Assembly (NCBI RefSeq): GCF_016598615.1
Contig: NZ_CP066831.1
Coordinates: forward strand, 1,922,001-1,986,000
DNA length: 64,000 nt
DNA from: Streptomyces liliifuscus
GTDB lineage: Bacteria > Actinomycetota > Actinomycetes > Streptomycetales > Streptomycetaceae
Direction: 5' to 3'
A program made the translations under genes and the position numbers. This document shows positions 46,039 to 55,298 of the stretch, in pieces; within the stretch, counting starts at the first letter, position 1; each line of letters opens with the position of its first letter. The notes beneath the pieces are model-generated. The model was not told where the DNA came from and did not search any database. It saw only the letters and a program-made list of their open reading frames with translations.

Positions 46039-47588
46039 CGACGAGCACGACTTCTGAGTCGTCGGCCGCCACTCCGCTCTTCGACCTTCAGGCGCTGGTG
46101 GTGGCGGTGCGCAGGCGCCGCCGCCTCTGGTGCGCCATGGCGCTCCTCGGGCTGGTGGCCGGCGGAGCGATGGCGGTCCTGCTGCCACCGCCGCCGAGCG
46201 CGGTGACCAAGGTGCTGGTCTCGCACGCGGAGGACCAGCCGAACGACACCGGAACGCTGATCCGCACCGACGTCGCGGTGCTGGGGACCACACGGATCGC
46301 CGACCAGGCCCTGCAGGCTCTCAAGTCCCGTGAGAAGCCGGAGGACTTCATGCGGGACTACCGGGGCACCGGCCTGACCAACAACCTGCTGCAGATCGAT
46401 GTGACAGGTGACAGCGACGCGGAAGCGGTGGCCCGGGCCAAGGCGCTGGCCGATGCGTTCATCGCGGACCATGTGCGACGGATGCGGGAAACCGCGCAGG
46501 CCGAGTCCAAGGCACTGCTCGACCAGCGTGACCGCATGCGGGACGAACTCGCCCAGGTCAATGAGGAGATCGGAACCCGAACGCCGGAGAGCGAGCCGAC
46601 GGCGTCGGCGACCATCGAGACGCTCTTCGCCCGCCGGGCCGAACTCAACTCGCGGATCGCCGATTTCGACCAGCGCGCCGCGGAGGCGCGCACCGGCACG
46701 CCCAAGGTCGTCGCCGGCACGCAGATCGTGGACGCACCGCGCGCGGTGCGGCACTCCCTGCCCAGGACCGCCGTCACCAATGCCGCGATCGGGCTCGTCC
46801 TCGGGCTCGTCGTCGGGCTCGCCCTTGCCGCGGTCCGCACGGTGGTGGCGGACCGCCCCGTGCTGCGCCGGGACATCGCGGCGAACCTGGGTGCCTCGGT
46901 CATCGCCGAACTGCCCCGCCGGTCGGGCAGGCTGTGGCAGCGCCGACGGACCCGGGCGACACGCGAACGGCTCACCGCGCATCTGGCCCGCACCGTGCGC
47001 GGCTCCGCGGAACCGGTGTCGCTGCTGGAACTGGGCTGTGCCCGCAGCACGAGCGTGATCGCCCTGGACCTCGCCGGGGCACTGGCGGCGGAGGGGCCGG
47101 TGGTCGTCATCGACGGTCTGCCCGGCCCGCAGCTCGCAGGCCGCCGCCAGAAGCCGGGAGCCCCCACCGTGGTCAGCGGCGCGCGTGCCGCGGCGGTGTC
47201 GCGTCAGGATCGCCCGATCGGCGTCGGCTCGGTCGCGCCAGGCACCGCGTGGACCGACCTCCAGTACCTCGGCACGCAGACCGTGCTCGTCGTGCGTGCC
47301 GGGCACGGCAGCGCCGCATGGCTGCACACCGTGGCGCGGCAGCTCGCGGACCAGCGCATTCCGGTGATCGGTGTGGTGCTGATCGACCCCGATCCGCGTG
47401 ACCGGACCGACGGGACGCTGTGGGACGGGCTGCACACCGCGCTGCGCGGCCAGAGCGAGCGGTCGGCCCGGCAGAACGGTGGGGGTACCTCCCACGCCGT
47501 TCAGGCAGTGGGGGAGGACCTGCGGCGGACGGAGCGGCTGCCGGTGCGGGCCGCCCAGGGCCCGGACAACGACCAGGAGGCGCGGTAG
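46035..47588 (+). CDS. Wzz-like polysaccharide chain-length protein with dead kinase-like tail (2)
   Basis: A 517-residue relative of the preceding protein. Helices are at about residues 35-53 and 260-280 (AAIGLVLGLVVGLALAAVRT), with a coiled coil around QRDRMRDELAQVNEEIGTR. The C-terminal Rossmann-like domain reads LLELGCARSTSVIALDLA where a BY-kinase would have a GxxGKS/T P-loop, so ATP binding is probably lost. The GTG overlaps the previous stop. Near the C-terminus a short Gly/Thr-rich segment is encoded by an inserted Streptomyces-type repeat. Confidence 0.85.
   Translation: MTTSTTSESSAATPLFDLQALVVAVRRRRRLWCAMALLGLVAGGAMAVLLPPPPSAVTKVLVSHAEDQPNDTGTLIRTDVAVLGTTRIADQALQALKSREKPEDFMRDYRGTGLTNNLLQIDVTGDSDAEAVARAKALADAFIADHVRRMRETAQAESKALLDQRDRMRDELAQVNEEIGTRTPESEPTASATIETLFARRAELNSRIADFDQRAAEARTGTPKVVAGTQIVDAPRAVRHSLPRTAVTNAAIGLVLGLVVGLALAAVRTVVADRPVLRRDIAANLGASVIAELPRRSGRLWQRRRTRATRERLTAHLARTVRGSAEPVSLLELGCARSTSVIALDLAGALAAEGPVVVIDGLPGPQLAGRRQKPGAPTVVSGARAAAVSRQDRPIGVGSVAPGTAWTDLQYLGTQTVLVVRAGHGSAAWLHTVARQLADQRIPVIGVVLIDPDPRDRTDGTLWDGLHTALRGQSERSARQNGGGTSHAVQAVGEDLRRTERLPVRAAQGPDNDQEAR
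47479..47520. repeat. GGGGGTACCTCCC-type small repeat inserted in a coding region
   Basis: The sequence begins GTGGGGGTACCTCCCAC (a near-palindrome) and ends GTGGGGGAGGACC. From general knowledge this resembles a short dispersed palindromic element common in Streptomyces intergenic DNA. Here it adds an in-frame GGGTSHAVQAVGED segment to the Wzz-like protein. Confidence 0.55.
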
Positions 47589-47591
47589 GAC

Positions 47592-49526
47592 ATGTGTGGC
47601 ATCGCAGGCACTTACCGATGGCCGGACGGGAAGGTCGTGACCGACCGGCTCACCGACACCCTCGCCCACCGCGGTCCCGACGGAACGGGCCGGTACGGCC
47701 ACCCCGTCGGTGACGGCGAAGTACAGCTCGGGCACCGCCGGCTGGCCATCATCGACCTGTCCGAGACCGGCGCCCAGCCGATGGTCTCGGGCGGCCTCGT
47801 CCTGACGTACAACGGCGAGCTGTACAACGCGCCCGAGCTGCGTGCCGAGCTGGCGTCCGCCGGGGTGCGCTTCCGCGGCACCTCCGACACGGAGGTGCTG
47901 CTTGAGGCCTGGCGGCGCTGGGGCACGGACTGCCTGCCCCGGCTGCGCGGCATGTTCGCGTTCGGGATCTTCGACGAGCGCACCGGTGAACTGGTCCTTG
48001 CCCGCGACCAGTTGGGCATCAAGCCGCTGTTCCTGCTCCGGCGCGGCGGGGGCCTGGTGTTCGCCTCCGAGCTCAAGGCGCTCGCCGCCGCCACCGGCGG
48101 TTCGCTGCAGGTGGACCATGGGGCGCTGGTGGCCTCACTGCTGTACTACTGGGTGCCGGACTCACGGTGCGCGTTCCGCGAGGCGGAGAAACTGCCGCCG
48201 GGAAGCTGGATGAGGTTCCGGCCCGACGGCCGCGTGGAGCACGGCCGGTTCTGGCACCTCAAGGACGTCGCCGCGGAGGGCCGGGAGCGGGCCCTGGCCG
48301 GCGAGCAGCCGGACATAGCTGCCGTCGTCGAGGAGTCGACTCGACGCCACCTGCTCTCCGACGTACCCGTGGCGACCTTCCTCTCCGGGGGCCTCGACTC
48401 CAGCTACCTGACCGCGCTGGCGGCCCGCGACCGGCCCGGGATCTCCGCCTACACGATCGGGTTCCGCGCCGAGGACGCCAAGTTCGAGGCGATGCCGGAC
48501 GACCTGCGCTATGCCCGGCAGGTGGCCGAGCGGTTCGGCGTCGACCTGCACGAGATCGAGATCGCTCCGAACGTGCTCGACCTGCTGCCGCGGATGACCT
48601 ATCACCTGGACGAGCCGATCGGCGACCCCGCCGCGATCAACACGTTCCTGATCTGCGAGGCCGCCCGGGAGGCCGGGGTCAAGGTGATGCTCTCGGGGAT
48701 GGGCGCCGACGAGCTGTTCGCCGGATACCGCAAGCACCTGGCCAATCTGCTCGCGCTGCGCTACCAGCGCGTCCCGCGGCCCCTGCGGCGCGGCCTGTCC
48801 AGGGCCGTGGACCGGCTGCCGGTCGCCACGGCCCGCCGGGGGTACCGGTCGGTGCGCTTCGCGAAGCGGTTCCTGTCCTTCGCCGATCTGCCGGAGGAGA
48901 CCGCCTTCCGGCGCAGCTACACCATGTACGACCAGCAGGAGCTACTGGCCCTGGTCGACCCGGACCTGGCCGGGACGGTCGACGACGTGCTGACCGAGCA
49001 CGCGGACATCTACCAGGACAACGACCTCGACGACTTCGTCAACCGTATGTGCCTGGGCGACGCGCGGATGTTCCTGCCGGGCCTGAACCTCGCCTACACC
49101 GACCGCTCCAGCATGGCCGCGTCGACCGAGGTGCGGGTGCCGTACGTGGATGTCGAGGTGGTCAAGGCGGCGTTCGCCGTGCCCGGCGACCGCAAGATCG
49201 TCGGACGGCAGGGCAAGGCCGTCCTCAAGGAGGCGGCCACCTCGATCCTGCCCCGGGAGATCGTGTACCGGCCCAAGGGCCTGTTCAGCGCCCCGCTGCG
49301 CGCCTGGATGAGCCGGGATCTGGCACCGCTGGTGCGCGAGGTGGTCAACGACGGTGTGCTCGTCAACTCCGGACTCCTGCGCCGTGACGCGCTGGCGCGC
49401 ATGGTCGCCGAGGACGCCGCCGGGCAGCGGGACTTCTCCAAGCATCTGTGGCATGTGCTGACGCTCGAGTACTGGTATCGCGACGCGACCTCCGGCTCCG
49501 GACAGAGCAATCGCTCGGCGGCGTAA
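47592..49526 (+). CDS. AsnB-type glutamine-dependent amidotransferase
   Basis: A 644-residue asparagine-synthetase-type enzyme. The glutaminase domain begins MCGIAGTYRW with the catalytic Cys2 intact and HRGPDGTGRY after it. The synthetase domain has the ATP-pyrophosphatase loop ATFLSGGLDSSYLTAL. In exopolysaccharide and O-antigen loci such enzymes often amidate a sugar carboxyl group (uronic acid to uronamide) instead of making asparagine. The upstream AlgD-like enzyme would provide such a carboxylate. TAGGAC is the nearest ribosome-like site. Confidence 0.9.
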   Translation: MCGIAGTYRWPDGKVVTDRLTDTLAHRGPDGTGRYGHPVGDGEVQLGHRRLAIIDLSETGAQPMVSGGLVLTYNGELYNAPELRAELASAGVRFRGTSDTEVLLEAWRRWGTDCLPRLRGMFAFGIFDERTGELVLARDQLGIKPLFLLRRGGGLVFASELKALAAATGGSLQVDHGALVASLLYYWVPDSRCAFREAEKLPPGSWMRFRPDGRVEHGRFWHLKDVAAEGRERALAGEQPDIAAVVEESTRRHLLSDVPVATFLSGGLDSSYLTALAARDRPGISAYTIGFRAEDAKFEAMPDDLRYARQVAERFGVDLHEIEIAPNVLDLLPRMTYHLDEPIGDPAAINTFLICEAAREAGVKVMLSGMGADELFAGYRKHLANLLALRYQRVPRPLRRGLSRAVDRLPVATARRGYRSVRFAKRFLSFADLPEETAFRRSYTMYDQQELLALVDPDLAGTVDDVLTEHADIYQDNDLDDFVNRMCLGDARMFLPGLNLAYTDRSSMAASTEVRVPYVDVEVVKAAFAVPGDRKIVGRQGKAVLKEAATSILPREIVYRPKGLFSAPLRAWMSRDLAPLVREVVNDGVLVNSGLLRRDALARMVAEDAAGQRDFSKHLWHVLTLEYWYRDATSGSGQSNRSAA

Positions 49527-49581
49527 AGACGACGAAGACGACGAAGACAGCGAAGACGGCTGAGAAACAAGGGGACTTCGG

Positions 49582-51783
49582 GTGAAGCAGGTTGTTCAGA
49601 ACTACAAGAGCGGCGAGCTGGCGGTGCTCGACGTTCCGGTGCCGGGGTGCAAGCCGGGCGGTGTCCTTGTCCGCACGGCCTACTCGCTCATATCCACCGG
49701 GACCGAGCTGATGAAGGTCTCCGAGGCCGGTATGTCGATGCTGGGCAAGGCCCGCTCCCGGCCGGACCAGGTGGCCAAGGTCATGCAGAGCGTCGCCACC
49801 AACGGGGTGCCCGCCACCTACCGCAAGGTGATGGGCAAGCTGGACTCCTACACGCCGCTGGGCTACTCGCTGTGCGGGGTGGTCGAGCAGGTCGGCGCCG
49901 GGATCGACGACGTGAAGGCCGGCGACCTCGTGGCCTGCGCCGGCAACGAGCACGCCCTGCACGCCGAGTTGAACTGGGTGCCGAAGAACCTCTACACCCC
50001 GGTGCCGGACGGCCTCGCGCCGCGGCACGCGGCCTTCGGCACCGTCGGGTCGATCGCGATGCAGGGCGTCCGCCAGGGCGAGCCGCAGCTCGGCGAGGTG
50101 GCGCTGGTCATCGGCCTCGGTCTTGTCGGGCAGCTGGTGGTGCAGCTCCTCGCCGCCTCGGGGGTCCGCGTCGTCGGCGTCGACCCCGACCCGGTGCGCT
50201 GCGAGCTCGCCGAGCGCCTGGGCGCCGCGGCCTGCGGCGATCCCGCGTCCACGGCCGTCGAGGCCGCCGTCGCCGAACTCACCGGCGGTCACGGCGTCGA
50301 CCAGGTGTACCTGGCGGCCGGCGGCGGCAGCAATCAGCCCGTCGAGCTGGCCGCCCGGCTCTGCCGGGACCGCGGCCGGGTCGTCGACATCGGCAAGTGC
50401 CGCCTGGACCTGCCGTGGAACGCGTACTACGAGAAGGAGCTCGACGTCCGGTTCTCCCGCAGTTACGGCCCCGGGCGCTACGACCCGGAGTACGAGCTCG
50501 AGGGGCGGGACTACCCGATCGGCTATGTGCGCTGGACCGAGCGCCGCAACCTGGCGTGCTTCCTCGATCTCCTCGCCCGCGGCCGCGTCGACGTGGAGCC
50601 CCTGGTCTCCCATGTCGCCGACTTCGACGACGCCGTCGAGACGTACCAGCGCCTGAAGGACGGCGAGTTGAAGGCCGTGGCGGTGCTGTTCCGGTACCCC
50701 GAACAGAAGGAAGAGACGGCGGCGGAGGCCCCGGCGGTGGCCGTGCCCGCGGTACGGCGCGGCGACAAGGCGTCCGCCCCGGCCCGGGCCGCCACCTCGC
50801 CGGTGCGCCTCGCGTTCGTCGGCGCGGGAAACTACGCGACGTCGATGCTGCTGCCGCACCTGGCCCGGCGCGACGGCGTCGAGTTGTCGGCCGTCGTCAC
50901 CACCACGGCGCTGTCCGCGGCCAACGCGCAGCGGAAGTTCGGCTTCGCCGACGCGACCACCGATCTCGACGCCGTGCTCGGCGACAAGTCCATCGACGCG
51001 GTGTTCGTGGTCACCCGGCACAGCTCGCACGCCGAACTGACCCGCAGAGCGCTCCTGGCCGGCAAGACGGTGTTCGTCGAGAAGCCCCTGGCCCTCACCG
51101 AGGACGAGCTGGCCGGGGTGCTCGCGGCGGTGGAGGAGTCCGGCAACGACCGGCTGCAGGTGGGCTTCAACCGCCGGTTCGCGCCGCTGCTGCAGGAGGC
51201 CAGGAAGCGGTTCGGCGCCCGGACCGGTCCGGCGAGCCTCCGCTACCTGGTCAACGCGGGCCGGCTGCAGCACGGCAGCTGGTACCTCCGACAGGGCACC
51301 GAGGGCTCACGGTTCGCCGGCGAGGGCGGACACTTCATCGACACGGCGAGCTGGCTGCTCGATGCCGACCCGGTATCGGTGTACGCGATCTCCCCGGCCG
51401 GCAACGAGGACCTGCAGGTCGTCCTTGGTTACCCGGACGGATCCACCGCCACCATCAGCTACGTCACCACGGGCGCGGCCGGCTTCCCCAAGGAGACGCT
51501 GGACCTCATCGCGGACGGCAAGGTGCTGAGGCTCGACGACTTCGTCCGTGCCTCGGTGTATTCGGACGGCACGGTCGGCCGCAAGCAGTGGGTCAGCTCG
51601 CGGCTGCCCAAGGCCCGGGACAAGGGCCAGAACGCCGAGCTGGCCGCGTTCATCAGGGCCGTGCGGACCGGCGGGCCGATGCCGGTGCCGCTGGAGTCGC
51701 TGGTCGCCACCACGTCGGCCACCCTCGCCGTGCAGGCCGGCCTGGCCGGCGGCGCGCCGGTGACGTTGGCGAGGGCGCGATGA
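49582..51783 (+). CDS. Fused zinc-type alcohol dehydrogenase and Gfo/Idh/MocA oxidoreductase
   Basis: A 733-residue two-enzyme fusion. Residues 1-380 form an MDR dehydrogenase (ISTGTELMKVSEAGMSMLGK, cofactor loop VIGLGLVGQLVVQLLAASG). A Pro/Ala-rich linker of about 35 residues follows. Residues ~410-733 form a Gfo/Idh/MocA oxidoreductase (LAFVGAGNYATSMLLPHL and the cofactor/catalytic motif VEKPLAL). This fusion typically sits next to heparinase-like proteins in polysaccharide clusters, as here, and probably oxidises or epimerises a sugar. The GTG has AAGGGGAC upstream; its stop overlaps the heparinase start. Confidence 0.92.
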   Translation: MKQVVQNYKSGELAVLDVPVPGCKPGGVLVRTAYSLISTGTELMKVSEAGMSMLGKARSRPDQVAKVMQSVATNGVPATYRKVMGKLDSYTPLGYSLCGVVEQVGAGIDDVKAGDLVACAGNEHALHAELNWVPKNLYTPVPDGLAPRHAAFGTVGSIAMQGVRQGEPQLGEVALVIGLGLVGQLVVQLLAASGVRVVGVDPDPVRCELAERLGAAACGDPASTAVEAAVAELTGGHGVDQVYLAAGGGSNQPVELAARLCRDRGRVVDIGKCRLDLPWNAYYEKELDVRFSRSYGPGRYDPEYELEGRDYPIGYVRWTERRNLACFLDLLARGRVDVEPLVSHVADFDDAVETYQRLKDGELKAVAVLFRYPEQKEETAAEAPAVAVPAVRRGDKASAPARAATSPVRLAFVGAGNYATSMLLPHLARRDGVELSAVVTTTALSAANAQRKFGFADATTDLDAVLGDKSIDAVFVVTRHSSHAELTRRALLAGKTVFVEKPLALTEDELAGVLAAVEESGNDRLQVGFNRRFAPLLQEARKRFGARTGPASLRYLVNAGRLQHGSWYLRQGTEGSRFAGEGGHFIDTASWLLDADPVSVYAISPAGNEDLQVVLGYPDGSTATISYVTTGAAGFPKETLDLIADGKVLRLDDFVRASVYSDGTVGRKQWVSSRLPKARDKGQNAELAAFIRAVRTGGPMPVPLESLVATTSATLAVQAGLAGGAPVTLARAR

Positions 51784-53759
51784 CCATGAGCGCGGCCTGG
51801 TACCTGCGGCGGTTGTCCCGGATGGGACCGCGGGAGGTCGGCGGCCGGGTGGGCGACGCGGTGCGCAGGCGACGGTGGCGGTCGGAGCCGCCGGACTGCC
51901 CGAGCGTGACCGGCGCCCGGTTCACCGCGGTACTGCCCGCCGGGACGTTCGACGCAGTACCCCCGGACGCCGCGAAACGTCTGGTCGCCGAGGCGGACCG
52001 GCTGATGTACGGGCACGCCGAGTACTTCGGGGTGGTCCGCGACGACCTGACCGACCCGGACTGGTGGTGCGACCCGAAGACCGGGCGCCGGGCGCCGGGG
52101 GGCTACGCCTTCGACGTGCCGTACCGGAACGAGGACGCGGTCGGGGACATCAAGCAGATCTGGGAGCCGTCCCGGCATCAGTACCTCACTCAGCTGGCCG
52201 CCGCCTACGCGATCACCGGGAACGAGCGGTACGCCGAGCGCGTGGCCGAGCATCTGCGGTCGTGGTGGACGGCCAACCCGCCGCTGCGCGGGGTGCACTG
52301 GATCAGCGGCATCGAGCTGGGCATCCGGCTGCTGTCCTGGGTGTGGATCCGCCGGCTGCTCGACGGCTGGCCGGGCGCGGCCGGTCTTTTCGAGGGCAAC
52401 CCGGTGGCGCTGAACCAGATCTGGCACCACCAGCGCTGGCTGGCCGCCTTCCCCAGCCGGGGGTCCTCGGCGAACAACCACGTCATCGCCGAGGCCGCCG
52501 GACAGTTCGCGGCGGCCTGCGCGTTCGGGTGGTTCCCCTCCTCGGCGCACTGGCGGGCCGGCGCGCTGCGGTCGCTTGAGCGGCACCTGCGGAGCAACAC
52601 CTTCCCCTCCGGCCTCAACCGCGAGCTGGCCACCGAGTATCACGGACTCGTGCTGGAACTCGGTCTGGCCGCGGTGGCCGAGGCGGACGCCGCCGACGTG
52701 CCGGTCCCGGCAACGATCCGGCTGGTCCTGCTGCGGATGACCGACGCGCTCGCGGCCGTCGTGGACAACCGGCTACGGCCCCCACGTCAGGGGGACGCGG
52801 ACGACGGGCACGGTCTGATCGTGGACGGCGCGGGCACCGACCGCTGGGCCTCACTGCTGGCCACCGGGGACGCCGTGTTCGGCCGGCTCGGCTGGTGGCC
52901 GGAGGTGACCGGCACTGATGTGCGCACCCCGCTGCTGGCCGCGCTCATCCGCCCGTATCCGAAAAACGGAACCGCACCGGCCGTGACCCGCCCGGCAGGC
53001 CGACCAGGCCACTTCGCGGACGCGGGCATGACCATCCTGCGCGGTCCGGGAGAGATCTGGTGCCGCTGCGACGGTGGTCCGCACGGCTTCCTGTCCATCG
53101 CCGCGCATGCCCACGCGGACGCGCTGTCCGTGGAGGTCCGGCACGACGGGGTCGACGTGCTCGCCGACCCGGGGACGTTCTGCTATCACGGGCAGCCCGA
53201 GTGGCGGCAGTACTTCCGCTCGACCCTCGGCCACAACACCCTGCAGCTGGACGGCACTGACCAGTCCGTCTCCGGCGGCCCGTTCCTGTGGACCCGGCAG
53301 GCCCGCAGCCGCGTCCTGGTCGCGGACACGTCCGACGCCTCCGACGGGGGAACGGCCCACTGGAGTGGCGAGCACGACGGTTACCAGCCCTGCGTGCACC
53401 GCCGCCGGGTGGAACTGACGGCCACGAGCCGGGAGTTGAGGATCGTCGACGAGGTGCGCGGCCCGCGCCGGGCCGTGCGGCTGGCGTTCCACCTCGGCCC
53501 CGCGATCGCCGCGGACCTGGCGGACAACCGGGCGGTGCTCACCTGGAGCCTGGACGGCGAGGAGCGCTCCGCGGTGCTCGACCTGCCCGGGCAGCTGAGC
53601 TGGCGGTCGCATCGCGGCGAGACCGACCCGCCGCTGGGCTGGTACTCCCCCGGCTTCGGGCGAAAGGAACCCGCCACGACGCTGGTCGGCACCGGCTTCA
53701 CCGACGGCGCGGAGGGGTTCACCACCGTGCTCGGTTTCCGCGGCCGGGGGGACGAGTGA
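51780..53759 (+). CDS. Heparinase II/III-family (alginate-lyase-like) protein
   Basis: A 659-residue protein with an alpha/alpha-toroid N-terminal part (around SSANNHVIAEAAGQFAAACA) and a beta-sandwich C-terminal part. Family blocks are AAHAHADALSVEVRHDG with the likely metal/catalytic His, LADPGTFCYHG, and FRSTLGHNTLQLDG. Enzymes of this fold cleave uronic-acid-containing chains by elimination. No signal peptide was seen, which is odd for a lyase of an exported polymer; a biosynthetic role is possible. ATGA overlap with the gene before and GTGA with the one after. Confidence 0.9.
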   Translation: MTMSAAWYLRRLSRMGPREVGGRVGDAVRRRRWRSEPPDCPSVTGARFTAVLPAGTFDAVPPDAAKRLVAEADRLMYGHAEYFGVVRDDLTDPDWWCDPKTGRRAPGGYAFDVPYRNEDAVGDIKQIWEPSRHQYLTQLAAAYAITGNERYAERVAEHLRSWWTANPPLRGVHWISGIELGIRLLSWVWIRRLLDGWPGAAGLFEGNPVALNQIWHHQRWLAAFPSRGSSANNHVIAEAAGQFAAACAFGWFPSSAHWRAGALRSLERHLRSNTFPSGLNRELATEYHGLVLELGLAAVAEADAADVPVPATIRLVLLRMTDALAAVVDNRLRPPRQGDADDGHGLIVDGAGTDRWASLLATGDAVFGRLGWWPEVTGTDVRTPLLAALIRPYPKNGTAPAVTRPAGRPGHFADAGMTILRGPGEIWCRCDGGPHGFLSIAAHAHADALSVEVRHDGVDVLADPGTFCYHGQPEWRQYFRSTLGHNTLQLDGTDQSVSGGPFLWTRQARSRVLVADTSDASDGGTAHWSGEHDGYQPCVHRRRVELTATSRELRIVDEVRGPRRAVRLAFHLGPAIAADLADNRAVLTWSLDGEERSAVLDLPGQLSWRSHRGETDPPLGWYSPGFGRKEPATTLVGTGFTDGAEGFTTVLGFRGRGDE

Positions 53760-55297
53760 GCGTCAGGAGGCGGCATTGGGCACTGGCGGCGGCCCCGCTG
53801 GCACTGGCCCTGCTGACGGTGACCGGCTGCGACGGTTCGCAGGGCGCCAAGGCGGAGCCGAAGGCCCCGGGATCCGCATCCGCCCCGTCCGCGGCCCGAT
53901 CGGTGGCCCGGGTGTGCGCCAAGCCCGCGGCCGGGCCGACGAAGGCGCCGGCCGGCGCGGTGACCGTGGACCCCGCGGTGGTCGGTGACCTGGCCGCGAA
54001 GACCAAGAGCAACCCTCCGAAGACCACGTTCTGGCTTCGGCCGGGCAAGCACAGGCTCGATCCCGACCGCTACGCCCAGGTCATCCCCAAGGAGGGGAAC
54101 CGCTACCTCGGCGCGCCGGGCGCGGTGCTCGACGGCCGGAAGAAGAACCAGTACGCGTTCGGCGGCAGTGCCGACAACGTCACCATCCGCTACCTGACCG
54201 TGCAGCGTTTCGTCGCGCCGCACGACGAGGGCGTGGTCAACCACGACTCGGCCGACGGGTGGGTGATCGAGCACGCGACGATCCAGTACAACTCCGCCGC
54301 CGGACTGATGGCCGGCGCCCGCCAGCAGGTCCGCGCCAGCTGCCTGCGCGACAACGGTCAGTACGGCATGAACGCGTACAAGGCCGGCGACTCCATCCGC
54401 GGCCTGGTGGTCGAGGGCAACGAGATCGTGGGCAACAACACCGGCGACTGGGAGCGGCGGCGGGAGGGCTGCGGCTGCACCGGAGGCATCAAGTTCTGGG
54501 CCGTCGACGGCGCCGACGTACGCGGCAACTGGGTGCACGACAACCGCGGAACAGGGTTGTGGGCGGACACGAACAACAACGACTTCCGCATCGAGAACAA
54601 TGTGATCGAGGCCAACGACGGTGCCGCGCTGATCTACGAGACCAGCTACAACGCGGTGATCCGGAACAACACGATCCTGCGGAACAACTGGGTCGAGGGG
54701 CGCAAGGGGGCAGACGGCGGAGACGACTTCCCGTACGCGACCGTCTACCTGTCCGAGTCCGGCGGCGAACCACGGATCCGAGCACGTACCGACAAGATCG
54801 AGGTCCTCGGGAACCTGCTGGAGAACAACTGGTCCGGAATCACCCTGTGGGAGAACGCCGACCGGTTCTGCAACAGCCCGGCCAACACCTCGTCCGGTGA
54901 CTGCACGTTGCTGGTGCGGAACGCCGAGCGCTGCGCGCAGCCGGCGATCGCCGAGCCACCGCTCTACAGCGACTGCCGGTGGAAGACCCAGCGGGTGGAC
55001 ATCCACGACAACCGCTTCGTGCTGGACAAGTCCGTCGTCGAGTGCACGGCGATGTGCGACCGGATGGCGGTGCTGTCCAACTACGGCACCTATCCGGACT
55101 GGTCGCCTTACAAGGGCGAGCGGGTGGCCGACGCGATCACCCGCAAACAGCACAACCGCTGGCACGACAACGTCTACGTCGGATCATGGAAGTTCGTCGC
55201 CCACGACCCGGGCCGGGTGCTCGGCTTCAAGGAGTGGCAGGGCAACGCCTACCAGCAGGACACGGGCAGCACCCTCGGTCCACGGGCCGGTGGTTGA
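53756..55297 (+). CDS. Right-handed parallel beta-helix lipoprotein
   Basis: A 513-residue exported protein. The signal peptide ends in TVTGCDGS, so it is probably a lipoprotein. After a short linker, the body is a parallel beta-helix with Asn-ladder rungs such as VRGNWVHDNRGTGLWADTNN, FRIENNVIEANDGAALIYET and AVIRNNTILRNNWVEG. It also has scattered Cys that may form disulphides. This fold serves polysaccharide lyases, hydrolases and mannuronan C5-epimerases (AlgG/AlgE). Beside an AlgD-like and a heparinase-like protein, epimerisation or trimming of the polymer outside the cell is a reasonable guess. Confidence 0.87.
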   Translation: MSVRRRHWALAAAPLALALLTVTGCDGSQGAKAEPKAPGSASAPSAARSVARVCAKPAAGPTKAPAGAVTVDPAVVGDLAAKTKSNPPKTTFWLRPGKHRLDPDRYAQVIPKEGNRYLGAPGAVLDGRKKNQYAFGGSADNVTIRYLTVQRFVAPHDEGVVNHDSADGWVIEHATIQYNSAAGLMAGARQQVRASCLRDNGQYGMNAYKAGDSIRGLVVEGNEIVGNNTGDWERRREGCGCTGGIKFWAVDGADVRGNWVHDNRGTGLWADTNNNDFRIENNVIEANDGAALIYETSYNAVIRNNTILRNNWVEGRKGADGGDDFPYATVYLSESGGEPRIRARTDKIEVLGNLLENNWSGITLWENADRFCNSPANTSSGDCTLLVRNAERCAQPAIAEPPLYSDCRWKTQRVDIHDNRFVLDKSVVECTAMCDRMAVLSNYGTYPDWSPYKGERVADAITRKQHNRWHDNVYVGSWKFVAHDPGRVLGFKEWQGNAYQQDTGSTLGPRAGG

Positions 55298-55298
55298 G

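Noticed and set aside
45633..48119. An 828-codon minus-strand frame opposite the Wzz and AsnB genes
   Set aside because: It is Arg/Gly/Ala/His-rich antisense sequence typical of high-GC DNA; the plus strand carries clear family motifs.
49527..49581. Short GACGACGAA-type direct repeats between AsnB and the fused dehydrogenase
   Set aside because: They are a brief slippage-type repeat in a 55-bp gap with no further structure, so not reported as a regulatory element.
49647..53759. A 1370-codon open frame
   Set aside because: The first 710 codons are a low-complexity shadow of the fused dehydrogenase gene. Only the part from 51780 onward matches a protein family.
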